A stretch of DNA of 64,000 nt, taken from the NCBI RefSeq assembly GCF_009935865.1, contig NZ_QWEL01000001.1, positions 186,001-250,000 of the forward strand. The letters are read 5' to 3'. Source of the stretch: Odoribacter sp. Z80 (GTDB lineage: Bacteria; Bacteroidota; Bacteroidia; Bacteroidales; Marinifilaceae). This document shows, in pieces, positions 37,476 through 47,376 of the stretch. The stretch's first letter is position 1, and each line of letters begins with the position of its first letter. The position numbers were made by a program, and so were the translations under genes. The notes under the pieces are model-generated. The model was not told where the DNA came from. It did no database searches and saw only the letters and a list, made by a program, of their open reading frames with translations.

Positions 37476-39340
37476 TGTTTTTGTTCCACATGAATTTCTT
37501 CTTCGTCGGTGTAGTTTAACCGAATGTCTTTCTCCCGGTTAAAAGGAATGTCAAAGGTATTATTTGAAATCATAATGTTGGCTACTTTTTCAAATAAAAA
37601 AGGGTATTTGTTCCAATGGAAAGCCGGGAAATCCTGATTGTGCAGGACGGTATTGTTGCGGAAGACAAGTCCTTGTACCGATTTGGCGTAAAGCAGGGGA
37701 CGGTCAAATGTTTCAAACCGGTTTCCTTCAATCACAATACCGGCTTTCCCGTCCTGACCATGGAAAAACTTCTTTTGCCGGACCAGGTCGGGGATTTCCG
37801 GATAGATGGAAATGACCGCATTGGTAAACTGGAACATATTGGTCAGAGCGTTGATAAAGGTATTATTTTTAATCAATATATCCCGGCAGGCTCCTGTTTC
37901 GTACCATCCGTTGCAATCTCCACATAATAAAATGGCGGTTCCGGAGGTATGGTCGAAAAGATTATGGGTGACCACTGTTTTCCGGGGAGTACTGAAAAGG
38001 GCTCCTCTGGCCCGGTTGTTGCGTATGATATTATGAGTAAACTGTACTTCTGGTGTCCAGGTCAGGTTCTCGATGCCGAAATTTCCTTCCGGCTGGATTG
38101 TTGCATCTATGGGGTTGGTGAAGCGAATCCGGAACAGTTTTGTCCCCTTGTCGGTGGGAGCATCTGCCGGAACAATAGAGGCGATGGTATTCCTGGCGTC
38201 CAGAATTTCCATGGTTTTGGACCGGATAAACTGTACGGAGTCTCCCGGGTCTCCCCATTTAAATCCCCAGCTCTGGGAATGCATATAGGCAGCCGTCAAT
38301 GTATGGTCATCCACCCGTTCCGTTACTTTCAGGTAAGTACCATGAATGTTAATGGCGTCATCCATCATGCCTTCATACAGTCCGTTGGTGGAGATTATCT
38401 TTCCCTTGCAACCGGAAAAATGGGTGGCATCGGCCTGGGTGGTAAAGTAACGGGGATCGTTTTTCCCTTTCAGGCAAATTCCGAAATGCTCTAAGGTGAT
38501 GTTATGGCAAAGCTGGGCAAGCAATCCCATACCTTCAGCATAATGTATTTTTATATTTTTCAGTTCGGTGTTATCGGATTGGTGAGCAAATATTCCGGGT
38601 GTTGGGCGGTGCCACGTTCTGCCTGCAATAACTGTTCCGGGGACCAGCTTGGGCTGTTTCCATCCCGAAGCGATGATGGTGCGGGGGGCAATTTCCTCCA
38701 CTTGTTTTAAATAAACCCCCTGGTCGCTGGTGTTATAGATGATGTGGCGCGTTATTCCGTCAAAAGCTATACAACCCTGGGGAGTGTGTTCCCAACCTTC
38801 ACCACGGGCGCTGAAAACCCCGTCCGTGATTTTATAGTCCACCCACGGGGCAATTTCTAAGGTAATCCGGTTTTGGGCCGTATCGTTGGCGACTACTTTC
38901 ATTTGGGTGATGTGCGGATTTTCAAAGTCGACTGAAAAATTTCGGAGGGTACAGTTTTCACAATTGACAATACTGATAGGCAGCATCCTTCCATGGAAGA
39001 TAAACTCCGAACCTTTTCCGTCCAGGATAACATTTTTCAGTCCCTCCAGAGGGATTCCCACTTGCTTGGGGTTATTTTGGTCATGGTTGGAAATATAATA
39101 TTCCCTTTCCAAGGCAGCTGTCGGGTAGAAATGGTAAGTCCCTTCCGGAAATTGTAATACAACAGGGGAGTTGCTGTGGTGTTCCCGTACGATCTTTTGG
39201 ATGGCACTTGACAGTAGTAGTGCAGAATTTTCACGGCTGTCCGGTTTTAAACCGTATTTCCCCAAATCGTAATTTTTTGCTTGTGATGGAAAAATAGTTG
39301 CTATGAGCAAAGCAAAAAGAAGAATAAAGCTATATTTCAT
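37472..39340 (-). CDS. GH110 alpha-1,3-galactosidase (blood-group-B type)
   Basis: 622 residues. A signal peptide (SFILLFALLIATIFPSQA) is followed by a right-handed parallel beta-helix. Long stretches match the GalA/GlaB family of Bacteroides: GTYHFYPTAALEREYYISNH, YFTTQADATHFSGCKGKI, GMMDDAINIHGTYLKV and CGDCNGWYETGACRDILI. The conserved Asp residues of the DATHFSG and MMDDAIN motifs are in the expected catalytic region. GH110 enzymes remove terminal alpha-1,3-linked galactose from B antigen and related glycans, such as mucin. Whether it prefers branched or linear substrates (GlaA or GlaB) cannot be decided. It overlaps queC by 4 bases, an odd operon partner. It is exported, unlike the cytoplasmic Que enzymes. 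Confidence 0.92.
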   Translation of the reverse strand: MKYSFILLFALLIATIFPSQAKNYDLGKYGLKPDSRENSALLLSSAIQKIVREHHSNSPVVLQFPEGTYHFYPTAALEREYYISNHDQNNPKQVGIPLEGLKNVILDGKGSEFIFHGRMLPISIVNCENCTLRNFSVDFENPHITQMKVVANDTAQNRITLEIAPWVDYKITDGVFSARGEGWEHTPQGCIAFDGITRHIIYNTSDQGVYLKQVEEIAPRTIIASGWKQPKLVPGTVIAGRTWHRPTPGIFAHQSDNTELKNIKIHYAEGMGLLAQLCHNITLEHFGICLKGKNDPRYFTTQADATHFSGCKGKIISTNGLYEGMMDDAINIHGTYLKVTERVDDHTLTAAYMHSQSWGFKWGDPGDSVQFIRSKTMEILDARNTIASIVPADAPTDKGTKLFRIRFTNPIDATIQPEGNFGIENLTWTPEVQFTHNIIRNNRARGALFSTPRKTVVTHNLFDHTSGTAILLCGDCNGWYETGACRDILIKNNTFINALTNMFQFTNAVISIYPEIPDLVRQKKFFHGQDGKAGIVIEGNRFETFDRPLLYAKSVQGLVFRNNTVLHNQDFPAFHWNKYPFLFEKVANIMISNNTFDIPFNREKDIRLNYTDEEEIHVEQKQ

Positions 39341-39360
39341 TGTTTGTATTTTAGAAGCAG

Positions 39361-39394
39361 CAAATTTAGGATTTAAAATGAGAATGGGAACAAA
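39361..39394 (-). promoter_or_regulatory. Putative promoter of the GH110-que operon
   Basis: On the minus strand, -7 TAAATTTG (39368-39361) is preceded after 22 bases by TTTG (39394-39391), close to the Bacteroidota -33/-7 layout. It would place the transcription start shortly before the GH110 ATG at 39340. Confidence 0.5.
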
Positions 39395-39419
39395 TAATTT
39401 AGTAATTTGGCCTCCCTAA

Positions 39420-39710
39420 ATGAATTGTATGAAAGAGCATAGCTATCTGAGTCATCACTATCTGTATTTTTCCCGTTGGACGAGGAAAGGCTATTCGATA
39501 TTTGCCGGGCTGGGACGGGAAGTGCGTATTGCCCGTCTGACTGTTGGCATGTACCGGAAGGTGCTTTTAAAATCCGCTTCCCATGGGGTGGTTATCAATA
39601 CGGATAAGATTTCTGAAGCAGAAATGCAAATCAGACAAAACGATCTATTCCAGAAGATGGCTGTGAACTTAAAGGGAGAGGTGTGTCCGGACAAAATGTT
39701 GTGTATATGA
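39420..39710 (+). CDS. Small basic protein of unknown function upstream of bioB
   Basis: 96 residues from ATG 39420 (a second ATG at 39429 is equally possible). No domain, signal peptide or membrane helix. The central part (HHYLYFSRWTRKGYSIFAGL, then GREVRIARLTVGMYRKVLLK) is basic and aromatic; similar short proteins exist in Bacteroidales as I remember, without known function. A 12-bp hairpin with a T-rich tail separates it from bioB. It has no clear promoter match; the nearest candidate is an imperfect GTAATTTG just upstream. It could be an independent gene or a leader of the biotin operon. Confidence 0.6.
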   Translation: MNCMKEHSYLSHHYLYFSRWTRKGYSIFAGLGREVRIARLTVGMYRKVLLKSASHGVVINTDKISEAEMQIRQNDLFQKMAVNLKGEVCPDKMLCI

Positions 39711-39717
39711 TATAGGC

Positions 39718-39750
39718 AGAGGGATATATGGTGGTATATATCCCTCTTTT
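39718..39750 (+). terminator. Hairpin terminator or attenuator before bioB
   Basis: A perfect 12-bp stem (39718-39729 with 39736-39747), a 6-base GGTGGT loop and a TTTTATTT tail, 8 bases after the small gene stop. bioB starts 13 bases after the tail begins, and I see no promoter in that short space, so transcription of bioB may have to pass through it. Confidence 0.7.
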
Positions 39751-39762
39751 ATTTGAAATGAT

Positions 39763-40716
39763 ATGATTGAGACGATTAAAGAAAAAGTTCTGAATGGGGA
39801 TGCCGTTTCCCGCGAAGAGGCCTTCCTTCTGGCAAAGGAAAGGGATAAGCAGGCTTTATTTCATGCTGCCGGTGAAATCAGGGACAGACGGGCAGGGCGG
39901 CATTTCGATACTTGCTCCATTATTAATGCCCGTTCGGGCAGGTGTTCTGAAAATTGCAAATGGTGTGCCCAGTCGGCTGTTTTCAGTACACATATAGATG
40001 AATATGAGTTGGTGGATGAGGAGACTTGTTTGCGGATGGCACAATTAAATGATGAGTACGGAGTGGATAAATTTTCGTTTGTTACGAGCGGAAGGGCTCT
40101 ATCCGACCGGAATATCGGTCGTTTGTGCGAATTTGCAGTAAAAATAGGGGCCAAGTCAGGTTTGCATTTGTGTGCGTCGATGGGCTTGTTGAGGAAAAAC
40201 CAGCTACAAAAGCTGAAAGAAGCAGGAATTACACGTTATCATTGCAACCTGGAAACATCTGCACGTTATTTCCCTTTTTTGTGTACTACCCATACTTATG
40301 CGGAAAAGATAGAAACCATCCGGGCGGCTCAGGAAATAGGTATGGAAGTCTGTTCCGGTGGTATTATCGGTATGGGGGAGAGTATGGACGACCGGATAGA
40401 ACTGGCTTTGACTCTCCGGGAACTGGGAATCCGTTCCATTCCTTTAAATATTTTGAATCCCATTCCCGGCACTCCTTTGGAGGGAGCAAGGCGGTTACCG
40501 GATGAAGAGATATTGACGACCATTGCCTTGTTTCGTTTTGTGCATCCGGAAGCTTATATTCGTTTTGCCGGCGGGCGCATGTTGATTGCCCATATAGAAA
40601 CGGAGGCTATTCAGGCCGGTATCAACGCTGCTATTGTGGGTGATTTACTGACAACGGTAGGGTCTAAAGTAAAAGAAGATATGAGAAAGGTTAAAGAATT
40701 AGGTTTCAGTATTTAA
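39763..40716 (+). CDS. bioB: Biotin synthase
   Basis: 317 residues. Radical SAM sulfur insertion into dethiobiotin. The [4Fe-4S] motif is [15 protein letters not shown] (C-x3-C-x2-C). The [2Fe-2S] cysteines sit in [18 protein letters not shown] and the [10 protein letters not shown] region, and RFAGGRML supplies the conserved Arg. Last step of the pathway but first gene of the cluster; bioA follows after 5 bases. Confidence 0.97.
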   Translation: MIETIKEKVLNGDAVSREEAFLLAKERDKQALFHAAGEIRDRRAGRHFDTCSIINARSGRCSENCKWCAQSAVFSTHIDEYELVDEETCLRMAQLNDEYGVDKFSFVTSGRALSDRNIGRLCEFAVKIGAKSGLHLCASMGLLRKNQLQKLKEAGITRYHCNLETSARYFPFLCTTHTYAEKIETIRAAQEIGMEVCSGGIIGMGESMDDRIELALTLRELGIRSIPLNILNPIPGTPLEGARRLPDEEILTTIALFRFVHPEAYIRFAGGRMLIAHIETEAIQAGINAAIVGDLLTTVGSKVKEDMRKVKELGFSI

Positions 40717-40721
40717 TTGAC

Positions 40722-42005
40722 ATGAAAACAGAAGAACTATTAAAATTTGACAGGGAGCACATCTGGCATCCTTATACTTCAACTTTGGACCCGCTCCCTG
40801 TCTATCCGGTGAAAAGGGCGGAGGGGGTATATATTGAACTGGAAGACGGACGCCGTCTCATTGACGGAATGTCTTCCTGGTGGTGTGAGATTCATGGCTA
40901 TAATCATCCGGTGTTGAACGCTGCTCTTGAAAAGCAGATGAGGGATATGGCACATGTGATGTTTGGCGGTTTTACCCATCGCCCGGCGGTGGAATTGGCC
41001 CGGAAAGTGCTGTCTATTGCTCCGGAGGGGATAGATAAAATATTTTTTTGTGATTCCGGTTCCGTTTCGGTGGAAGTAGCCATGAAAATGGCCCTGCAAT
41101 ATTGGTATGCCGCCGGACGCACAGAGAAGAAACACTTCCTGACCATTACCAAAGGGTATCACGGAGATACCTGGAATGCGATGTCAGTATGCGACCCGGT
41201 GACCGGAATGCATGGCATCTTTCACGGTTCTCTGCCTATCCAGTATTTTATTCCACGGCCGGAATGCCGTTTTGGACAGGAGTGCAGGGAAGAAGACCTG
41301 AGGGAATTGAAGGAATGCATGGCAGTCCATCATGCAGATATTGCTGCTGTTATACTTGAACCTATTGTTCAAGGGGCTGGCGGTATGTGGTTTTATTCAG
41401 CAGATTACCTGCGGGAGGTGAGGGCTCTGTGTGACCGGTATGAGATTTTGTTGATATGTGATGAAATTGCTACGGGTTTCGGACGTACCGGAAAATTATG
41501 GGCAGTGGAGCATGCCGGCATCTGCCCGGATATCATGTGTATCGGTAAGGCCATTACCGGAGGATATATGAGTTTTGCCGCAACAATGGCAACGGAGGCA
41601 GTCGGTACGGTGATCAGTTCAAAAGATCCTTATGTATTTATGCACGGCCCTACTTTTATGGGTAATCCGTTGGCTTGTGCTGTTTCCTGTGCTTCGATCG
41701 ACCTCTTACTGACTTATAATCTGGCAGAAAAGATTGGTAATATCGAGCAACAGTTGAAGATAGAATTGGCACCTGCGGCCCTGCTGGAACAGGTTGCTGA
41801 TGTTAGGGTGCTGGGAGCTATAGGAGTGATTGAAATGAAGAAACCGGTCGATATGGCGGTATTACAGGCTAAGTTTGTAGAAGAAGGTATATGGGTAAGG
41901 CCTTTCGGCAGATTGGTGTATATTATGCCTCCCTATATTATTTCGGCTTCCGAGTTAACCCGTTTGACCCGGGGATTGTTGAAGATAGTAAAGGAAACGG
42001 AATGA
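40722..42005 (+). CDS. bioA: Adenosylmethionine-8-amino-7-oxononanoate aminotransferase
   Basis: 427 residues. PLP-dependent transfer of the SAM amino group to KAPA, giving DAPA. The N-terminal [20 protein letters not shown] and [16 protein letters not shown] are BioA hallmarks. The PLP Lys lies in [19 protein letters not shown], with [15 protein letters not shown] before it. No BioD domain is fused to the C-terminus. Its TGA overlaps the bioF ATG as ATGA. Confidence 0.96.
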   Translation: MKTEELLKFDREHIWHPYTSTLDPLPVYPVKRAEGVYIELEDGRRLIDGMSSWWCEIHGYNHPVLNAALEKQMRDMAHVMFGGFTHRPAVELARKVLSIAPEGIDKIFFCDSGSVSVEVAMKMALQYWYAAGRTEKKHFLTITKGYHGDTWNAMSVCDPVTGMHGIFHGSLPIQYFIPRPECRFGQECREEDLRELKECMAVHHADIAAVILEPIVQGAGGMWFYSADYLREVRALCDRYEILLICDEIATGFGRTGKLWAVEHAGICPDIMCIGKAITGGYMSFAATMATEAVGTVISSKDPYVFMHGPTFMGNPLACAVSCASIDLLLTYNLAEKIGNIEQQLKIELAPAALLEQVADVRVLGAIGVIEMKKPVDMAVLQAKFVEEGIWVRPFGRLVYIMPPYIISASELTRLTRGLLKIVKETE

Positions 42006-43162
42006 ACAAAGAGCGTTATATCAAGAAACTGGAAACCATAAAGGCAACCGGTAATTACCGGACACTCAGAGAGATTGAGCAGAATGGTTTCCTGATTCAT
42101 GCCCAGGGGCGTGAAATGTTGAATTTATCTTCCAATGATTATCTCGGTCTGTCTACGAATCCCCAATTGGCAGAGAGTTTTAGGTCGGAGACGGATATTA
42201 TGGCTTTGGGATATAGTGCGGCATCTTCCCGTTTGCTTTCGGGAAATCATCAGTATTATAAAATGTTGGAAGACGATTTGGCGGATTGGTATGATAAAGA
42301 AGGGGCTTTGGTGTTTAATTCCGGTTACCATGCCAATATCGGCATTCTTCCGGCTTTGACCGGCAAACGCGATTTGGTTGTGGCAGACAAGCTGGTGCAT
42401 GCCAGCATTATTGATGGATTACGGTTGAGTGATGCTCAGATGTTGAGGTACCGCCATTTGGATTACGAACACTTGCGCAGTATATTGACTCAGCATAGAG
42501 AGGAGTATGAGCAGGTGTTCATTGTGACGGAATCGGTTTTTAGCATGGATGGGGATGTGGCCGACCTGCAGCAATTGTGTGAATTGAAAAAAGAGTTTGA
42601 TGCTTTTTTGTATGTGGATGAAGCTCATGCTATCGGGGTCAGAGGAACCAATGGTTTGGGATGCTGCGAGGAACAAGCTTGTACGGAGGATATTGATTTC
42701 ATTGTGGGGACTTTTGGAAAAGCTTTTGCTTCGATGGGGGCGTTTGTGGTATGTGAGGAGATATTCCGGGAGTATTTGGTCAATACGCAAAGAAGCCTGA
42801 TTTTTACCACTGCCTTGCCTCCTGTAAATGTAGCCTGGACCCGTTTTATTCTTAACAAAATGCCGGATTTCTATGATTTACGGATAAAATTGGCCCGGGT
42901 GTCGGAGCGTTTGCGCGAAGTGTTGACCGATAAAGGATTTGAAACCCGGGGCAGTTCACATATCGTCCCTATGGTTTGCGGTGCGAATGAGAACAGTGTT
43001 GAAGTTGCGGATTTATTGCAGGATAACGGTTTTTTTGCTTTACCGGTGAGATATCCGACTGTTCCTAAAAATGAAGCCCGGATTCGTTTCTCATTGAACG
43101 CTTCTATTCCTTTGGAAGATTATGAATGTCTTTTCGATTTTTTATTAAACGGAATGGAGTGA
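42002..43162 (+). CDS. bioF: 8-amino-7-oxononanoate synthase
   Basis: 386 residues from the ATG at 42002, which overlaps the bioA stop; the open frame continues upstream within bioA but that extension has no family match. PLP-dependent condensation of pimeloyl-ACP with alanine. [36 protein letters not shown] and a [17 protein letters not shown] motif are present. The PLP Lys lies in [14 protein letters not shown]. bioG starts 3 bases after its stop. Confidence 0.95.
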   Translation: MNKERYIKKLETIKATGNYRTLREIEQNGFLIHAQGREMLNLSSNDYLGLSTNPQLAESFRSETDIMALGYSAASSRLLSGNHQYYKMLEDDLADWYDKEGALVFNSGYHANIGILPALTGKRDLVVADKLVHASIIDGLRLSDAQMLRYRHLDYEHLRSILTQHREEYEQVFIVTESVFSMDGDVADLQQLCELKKEFDAFLYVDEAHAIGVRGTNGLGCCEEQACTEDIDFIVGTFGKAFASMGAFVVCEEIFREYLVNTQRSLIFTTALPPVNVAWTRFILNKMPDFYDLRIKLARVSERLREVLTDKGFETRGSSHIVPMVCGANENSVEVADLLQDNGFFALPVRYPTVPKNEARIRFSLNASIPLEDYECLFDFLLNGME

Positions 43163-43165
43163 TCT

Positions 43166-43822
43166 ATGCGAATAGACTGGATTAAACAGAACAGAAACGG
43201 GGTGCTGCTTGTTTTTTTCAATGGATGGGGCATGGATGTACAGGCAATTGCCCATTTGTCTTCATCGTATGACTTGGCGGTTTGTTCGGATTATCGTTCC
43301 CTGGAGCCCGGAAAAGAGGCTATCTGTTTTTCAGGTTACCATACAGTGTATGTTGTTGCGTGGTCGATGGGTGTGTGGGCTGCTGCCAATACGGTCCCGC
43401 ACTGGCCGGTACAACCGGATAAGTGTATTGCCCTGAATGGTACGGAATTGCCGGTTGACAATCAGTATGGCATTCCGGTGCGGAGTTATGAACTGACAGA
43501 GCGGGGAATGACAGAGGCGGGAAGGGAAAAATTCTTCTCCCGCATGTTTGTTAATAAAGCAGAATACGAGTCATTTTCTGTGAATAAACCCCGACGAATC
43601 CTGGCGGAACAGGTCGAAGAACTGTGCTTTATACACAGATTGAGCTCTGAGCATAAAAATTGTATAAAATGGAATAAAGTTTTTATTTCCCGAAAGGACC
43701 TCATTTTCCCACCGGAGAATCAGATGCGCTGGTGGCAGGACCGGGCTTCCGTTACTTTTCTGCCGGGAGGACATTATCCGTTTTATGCCTTCCGGAGTTG
43801 GGAAGAATTAGTAAATATATGA
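43166..43822 (+). CDS. bioG: Pimeloyl-ACP methyl ester esterase, BioG type (DUF452)
   Basis: 218 residues, alpha/beta hydrolase. The nucleophile elbow is VAWSMGVWAAA, and the catalytic His lies in LPGGHYPFYAF. An N-terminal VFFNGWGMD is typical of DUF452/BioG, distinguishing it from BioH. It removes the methyl ester from pimeloyl-ACP made after BioC methylation, ending the protected synthesis. The bioC ATG overlaps its TGA as ATGA. Confidence 0.88.
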   Translation: MRIDWIKQNRNGVLLVFFNGWGMDVQAIAHLSSSYDLAVCSDYRSLEPGKEAICFSGYHTVYVVAWSMGVWAAANTVPHWPVQPDKCIALNGTELPVDNQYGIPVRSYELTERGMTEAGREKFFSRMFVNKAEYESFSVNKPRRILAEQVEELCFIHRLSSEHKNCIKWNKVFISRKDLIFPPENQMRWWQDRASVTFLPGGHYPFYAFRSWEELVNI

Positions 43823-44571
43823 TTGATAAGACTGAAATAAAATATCGTTTCAAACGGAGTGTGGAGAGTTATGAAGAGAATGCTCCGGTCCAGAGAAGGA
43901 TTGCAGACCATCTTTTCGAATTATTGCAGGGGATTTTAGATTACCAACCGGACAAAATATTGGAAATCGGATGTGGTACCGGATTGCTGACACGCAGAAT
44001 AAAGGGTATGGCTGGAAATGGTGGTTTGTTTGTGAATGATCTGGTGGAGGAAATGTGTGAAAAAACGGCTATCTGTTATGATTTGCCTGTGTCGCACTGT
44101 TTTGTGGGAGATATAGAGGAGATGCCTGTTCCGGGAGAATTTGAATTGCTTGTGTCGGCTTCTACATTTCAATGGTTCTCCAATCCCCGTAAGACTTTCC
44201 GGAAGTTGGCTTCTCATTTGCGAAAAGGGGGATTGATGGCATTCAGTACGTTCGGTCCCCGCAATATGACGGAATTGCGGCCTTTTACACCTCATGGTTT
44301 AAACTACCTTAGCCGCGAAGAATTATTTTCTTGCCTGTCTTCCGATTTTGAAGTTCTTTGTTTTGAAGAGCAGGTGGATAAGCTTTATTTTCCGGAAGCC
44401 ATAGAGGTTTTGCGCCATCTGAAAAAAACCGGCGTCAATGCAGGTCACTCCGGCCGTAATTGGACTAAAGGAACATTGCAACAGTTTACCCGTTGTTATG
44501 AAAAAGACCTGTTGAAAAACAGTTTTCCTCTGACATACCATCCTTTTTACCTGATTTGCAGAAAGAGATAA
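43819..44571 (+). CDS. bioC: Malonyl-ACP O-methyltransferase BioC
   Basis: 250 residues from the ATG at 43819, overlapping the bioG stop. SAM-dependent methylation of malonyl-ACP to start pimelate synthesis. It begins DKTEIKYRFKRSVESYEENA, as in other BioC proteins. SAM motif I is ILEIGCGTGLLTRRI, followed by LVSASTFQWFSNPRKTFRKL. It ends the cluster; a convergent P-type ATPase gene lies 57 bases on. Confidence 0.92.
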   Translation: MIDKTEIKYRFKRSVESYEENAPVQRRIADHLFELLQGILDYQPDKILEIGCGTGLLTRRIKGMAGNGGLFVNDLVEEMCEKTAICYDLPVSHCFVGDIEEMPVPGEFELLVSASTFQWFSNPRKTFRKLASHLRKGGLMAFSTFGPRNMTELRPFTPHGLNYLSREELFSCLSSDFEVLCFEEQVDKLYFPEAIEVLRHLKKTGVNAGHSGRNWTKGTLQQFTRCYEKDLLKNSFPLTYHPFYLICRKR

Positions 44572-44591
44572 AAGATTTTCCCAAGCCAAAA

Positions 44592-44606
44592 ACTCAAAAT
44601 TTGAGT
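44592..44606 (-). terminator. Possible weak terminator of the P-type ATPase gene
   Basis: ACTCAA (44592-44597) pairs with TTGAGT (44601-44606) around a 3-base loop. On the minus strand a TTTTT run follows. The stem is short, so this is tentative. Confidence 0.35.
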
Positions 44607-44628
44607 CTCCTGTCCTGAATGGTAAATT

Positions 44629-47265
44629 TTACTTGTTCCGAAGCAGGCGTATTGCTTCGCCCGTCCACAATACAACAGAGGTTAAGCCGGCAATCCAGGC
44701 CCAGTCCGTTCCGCTGAGCGGAACGGTTCGGAATACTTCGCCTCCGAATTGAACAATGAGGAATTGTCCCACGGGGATAATAGCCATGACAATCAGGAAA
44801 CCGGTACATTTAGACAATCCTTTGAATGCCGAACCTTTGGTCATAAATGCTTTGGCATTGAACATGTTCCAGAATTGTAACAGGACGAAAGTTGTGAAGA
44901 ATACAGACAGATGATAGCGTGAAATGAGTCCCGATTTACCGGTAAAGTAGAACATCAGGCCCAGTAATATCAGGGTGAGTGAGAGTCCTATGCCGATGAT
45001 GCGGGTTCGCATGCTTTTGGAAATGATGAAATCGGACGCCTTGCGGGGAGGTTCATTCATTACCTGTAAATCGGGGGGAAGAGAGGCTAATGCCGCTGCT
45101 GCAAAGGTATCGATAATCATATTGACCCATAGCATCTGCGTGACGGTCAGAGGTAGTTCGTGGCCGAACAGCGAACCCAGTAATACAATCAGCAAGGCGG
45201 AAAGGTTGATGGTGAGCTGAAAGAGAATAAACCGCTGTATGTTGTGGTAGAGCGAGCGTCCCCACATGACAGCCGTAGCAATACTGTGGAAAGAATCATC
45301 CAGTAAAGTGATGTCGCTGGCTTCCTTGGCAACGGAAGTGCCTGTCCCCATGGAGAGTCCTACGTCGGCATAGTTAAGGGCAGGGGCATCATTTGTGCCG
45401 TCTCCGGTTACGGCCACGACTGCTCCGGTACGTTTCAGCAGTTCCACCAAACGCTGCTTGTCGGTGGGGCGGGCACGGCACAGGATTTTCAGCTTGACCA
45501 CCCGTTTCAGTGCTTCATCGTCCGGCAGTTTTTCAAAGTCCACCCCCGTTATGACTTGTTCATCGGAATCGCTATCCTGCCATATTCCGATTTGCCGCCC
45601 GATTTCCTTGGCTGTTGCCGGGGTATCTCCTGTTACGATTTTCACATCGATGCCGGCATGAAGACATTGGGCTACGGCTGCCGGAACGTCCGGACGGATG
45701 GGGTCGGAGATGGCTACAATTCCGAGAAAAATAAAATCGTCACCGATATTTTTTTCAATATCGCCGTCTTCTCCGCCATTTACTGGTTTATATGCCAGAC
45801 CAAGTGTGCGCATCGCCTGGTTCTGATATTGTAGCAGCCGATCTTCTATGTTTCGGCGGTAGTCTCCTGCGGGTTCCAAGCCTTCTGCGGTTAGGATACG
45901 ACTGCATTTTCCGAAGACCATTTCCGGAGCTCCTTTTAGGTAAAGTATTTCTTGACCAGTGACAGAGTGTACCCACGTTGCCATATATTTTCGTTCGGTT
46001 GAGAAAGTCAACTGTTCTACTATTCTTGATTTTTCCCGAAAATCCATGTAATTCGTCCCTTGGTTATTCAGCCAGAGCAACAGAGCAGCTTCCGTGGGAT
46101 TACCGAGCGGTTTCACTTCTCCGGAGGTTGTAAAATCCAGATATGCTGTTGAGTTGACACTGATACCTTCCTGTATCAGCAGGGAGGTTTCATCCTGTCC
46201 AAGTTGCTGGTCTGAAAGGGCGGGGAAGTCCGTTTCATAGACCTGCATCCGGTTTTGTGTCAGTGTTCCCGTTTTGTCGGTACAGATGACGGTAGTTGCC
46301 CCCATCGTCTCGCAAGCGTGCATTCTCCGCACCAGATTATTGGTTTTTAACATTTTCCGCATGCTGAGTGCCAGACTCAGTGTTACACTCATAGGCAGTC
46401 CTTCGGGTACGGAAACCACAATAAGTGTGACGGCTACCATGAAATATTGCAGGATGCGCCCGGCGGTGTCTAATGTAAAAAGATTGTCGGACGTGAATAT
46501 ACCGGAAAAGATGTCTTTACATAGTAAGCCGATGAAAGTAGTTCCGGCAACTATAAATCCGGCAATGCTGATCATCCGGGCTAATTTTTCTAACTGCCTG
46601 CTGAGTGGTGTTTTGTCTTTGGTAATTTCTGTTGCTTTTTCAGCAACTTTCCCGAATTCAGTCTGATCTCCCACAGCGCTGACCTGATAGATGCAATGTC
46701 CGTTTACAATGGTTGTTCCTCTCAATATCTGGTGAGAAGGATAGGTGGCTTCGGAGTCGGTAGGGTGTGTGGTTTTGTCTGTCACGGGTTCGCCGGTAAG
46801 GGTCGATTCATTGACCTGGAGGGAGATGGCTTCCCGCAGGTCACCGTCGGCAGGAACTTCTTCGCCCGTTTCAAGAATCACAATATCGCCGACCACAATA
46901 TCTTTTTTCTCTACTTCCCGGATATGTCCGTCCCGGATTACCTTATAGGGAGTATCGTCGTTTACTTGATTGAGTAGTTCAAACTTCCGGTTGGCATCCG
47001 TCTCAAACCAGAACCCAATGCCCGTAGCTAAGAAAATAGCGGCAAAGATACCGATGGTCTCCGCATACTCGTTATGAATAATGGAAATCACTAACGAAAG
47101 GGTCGCTGCCACCAACAATATCCGGATGATTGGGTCTCTGAATTTCTCCAGAAAGAGTTTCCACAGAGGAGTCCGTGCAGGGGGGGTGAGCATATTGGCA
47201 CCCCATTTTTCCCGGTTTTGCCGTACCTCGGCATTACTCAAACCGGTGTAATGTTTTGCTTCCAT
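44629..47265 (-). CDS. Calcium-translocating P-type ATPase, PMCA type
   Basis: 878 residues from the ATG at 47265; a more distant in-frame ATG at 47325 lies upstream of the likely -7 element, so the shorter start is preferred. Exports Ca2+ at the inner membrane. The phosphorylation motif is CTDKTGTLTQNRM. Helix M4 has SVPEGLPMSVTLSLALSMRK, with the Glu ligand, and M6 has WVNMIIDTFAAAALASL, with Asn and Asp. The hinge TGDGTNDAPALNYADVG and the TGES-like LTGEP are intact. Ten predicted membrane helices. Facing bioC convergently. Confidence 0.9.
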   Translation of the reverse strand: MEAKHYTGLSNAEVRQNREKWGANMLTPPARTPLWKLFLEKFRDPIIRILLVAATLSLVISIIHNEYAETIGIFAAIFLATGIGFWFETDANRKFELLNQVNDDTPYKVIRDGHIREVEKKDIVVGDIVILETGEEVPADGDLREAISLQVNESTLTGEPVTDKTTHPTDSEATYPSHQILRGTTIVNGHCIYQVSAVGDQTEFGKVAEKATEITKDKTPLSRQLEKLARMISIAGFIVAGTTFIGLLCKDIFSGIFTSDNLFTLDTAGRILQYFMVAVTLIVVSVPEGLPMSVTLSLALSMRKMLKTNNLVRRMHACETMGATTVICTDKTGTLTQNRMQVYETDFPALSDQQLGQDETSLLIQEGISVNSTAYLDFTTSGEVKPLGNPTEAALLLWLNNQGTNYMDFREKSRIVEQLTFSTERKYMATWVHSVTGQEILYLKGAPEMVFGKCSRILTAEGLEPAGDYRRNIEDRLLQYQNQAMRTLGLAYKPVNGGEDGDIEKNIGDDFIFLGIVAISDPIRPDVPAAVAQCLHAGIDVKIVTGDTPATAKEIGRQIGIWQDSDSDEQVITGVDFEKLPDDEALKRVVKLKILCRARPTDKQRLVELLKRTGAVVAVTGDGTNDAPALNYADVGLSMGTGTSVAKEASDITLLDDSFHSIATAVMWGRSLYHNIQRFILFQLTINLSALLIVLLGSLFGHELPLTVTQMLWVNMIIDTFAAAALASLPPDLQVMNEPPRKASDFIISKSMRTRIIGIGLSLTLILLGLMFYFTGKSGLISRYHLSVFFTTFVLLQFWNMFNAKAFMTKGSAFKGLSKCTGFLIVMAIIPVGQFLIVQFGGEVFRTVPLSGTDWAWIAGLTSVVLWTGEAIRLLRNK

Positions 47266-47291
47266 TGTTTTTGTTGTGTGTTTAGGAGTAC

Positions 47292-47299
47292 CAAAATTA
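47292..47299 (-). promoter_or_regulatory. Putative -7 element for the Ca2+-ATPase gene
   Basis: TAATTTTG on the minus strand fits TAnnTTTG, 27-34 bases before the ATG at 47265. It argues against the ATG at 47325. Confidence 0.45.
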
Positions 47300-47376
47300 T
47301 GGTTTTTTCCGGAGTTACGGAGCACTTTTAGCAGGTTTTTATGGGATGAGATTTAATACCACATGCCCAAAAATAA

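Noticed and set aside
39391-39409. CAAAT...ATTTG inverted repeat between GH110 and the biotin cluster as a BirA-type operator
   Set aside because: Only five bases pair, the centre does not match, and no second copy is seen.
41891-42001. Longer N-terminus for bioF
   Set aside because: The extension lies in bioA coding sequence and has no family match; the ATG at 42002 forms an ATGA overlap.
46274-46666. 130-residue plus-strand open frame inside the Ca2+-ATPase
   Set aside because: Antisense to conserved P-type ATPase motifs; no independent support.
47266-47325. Longer N-terminus for the Ca2+-ATPase
   Set aside because: It would span the likely -7 element at 47292-47299; the ATG at 47265 gives the normal start.
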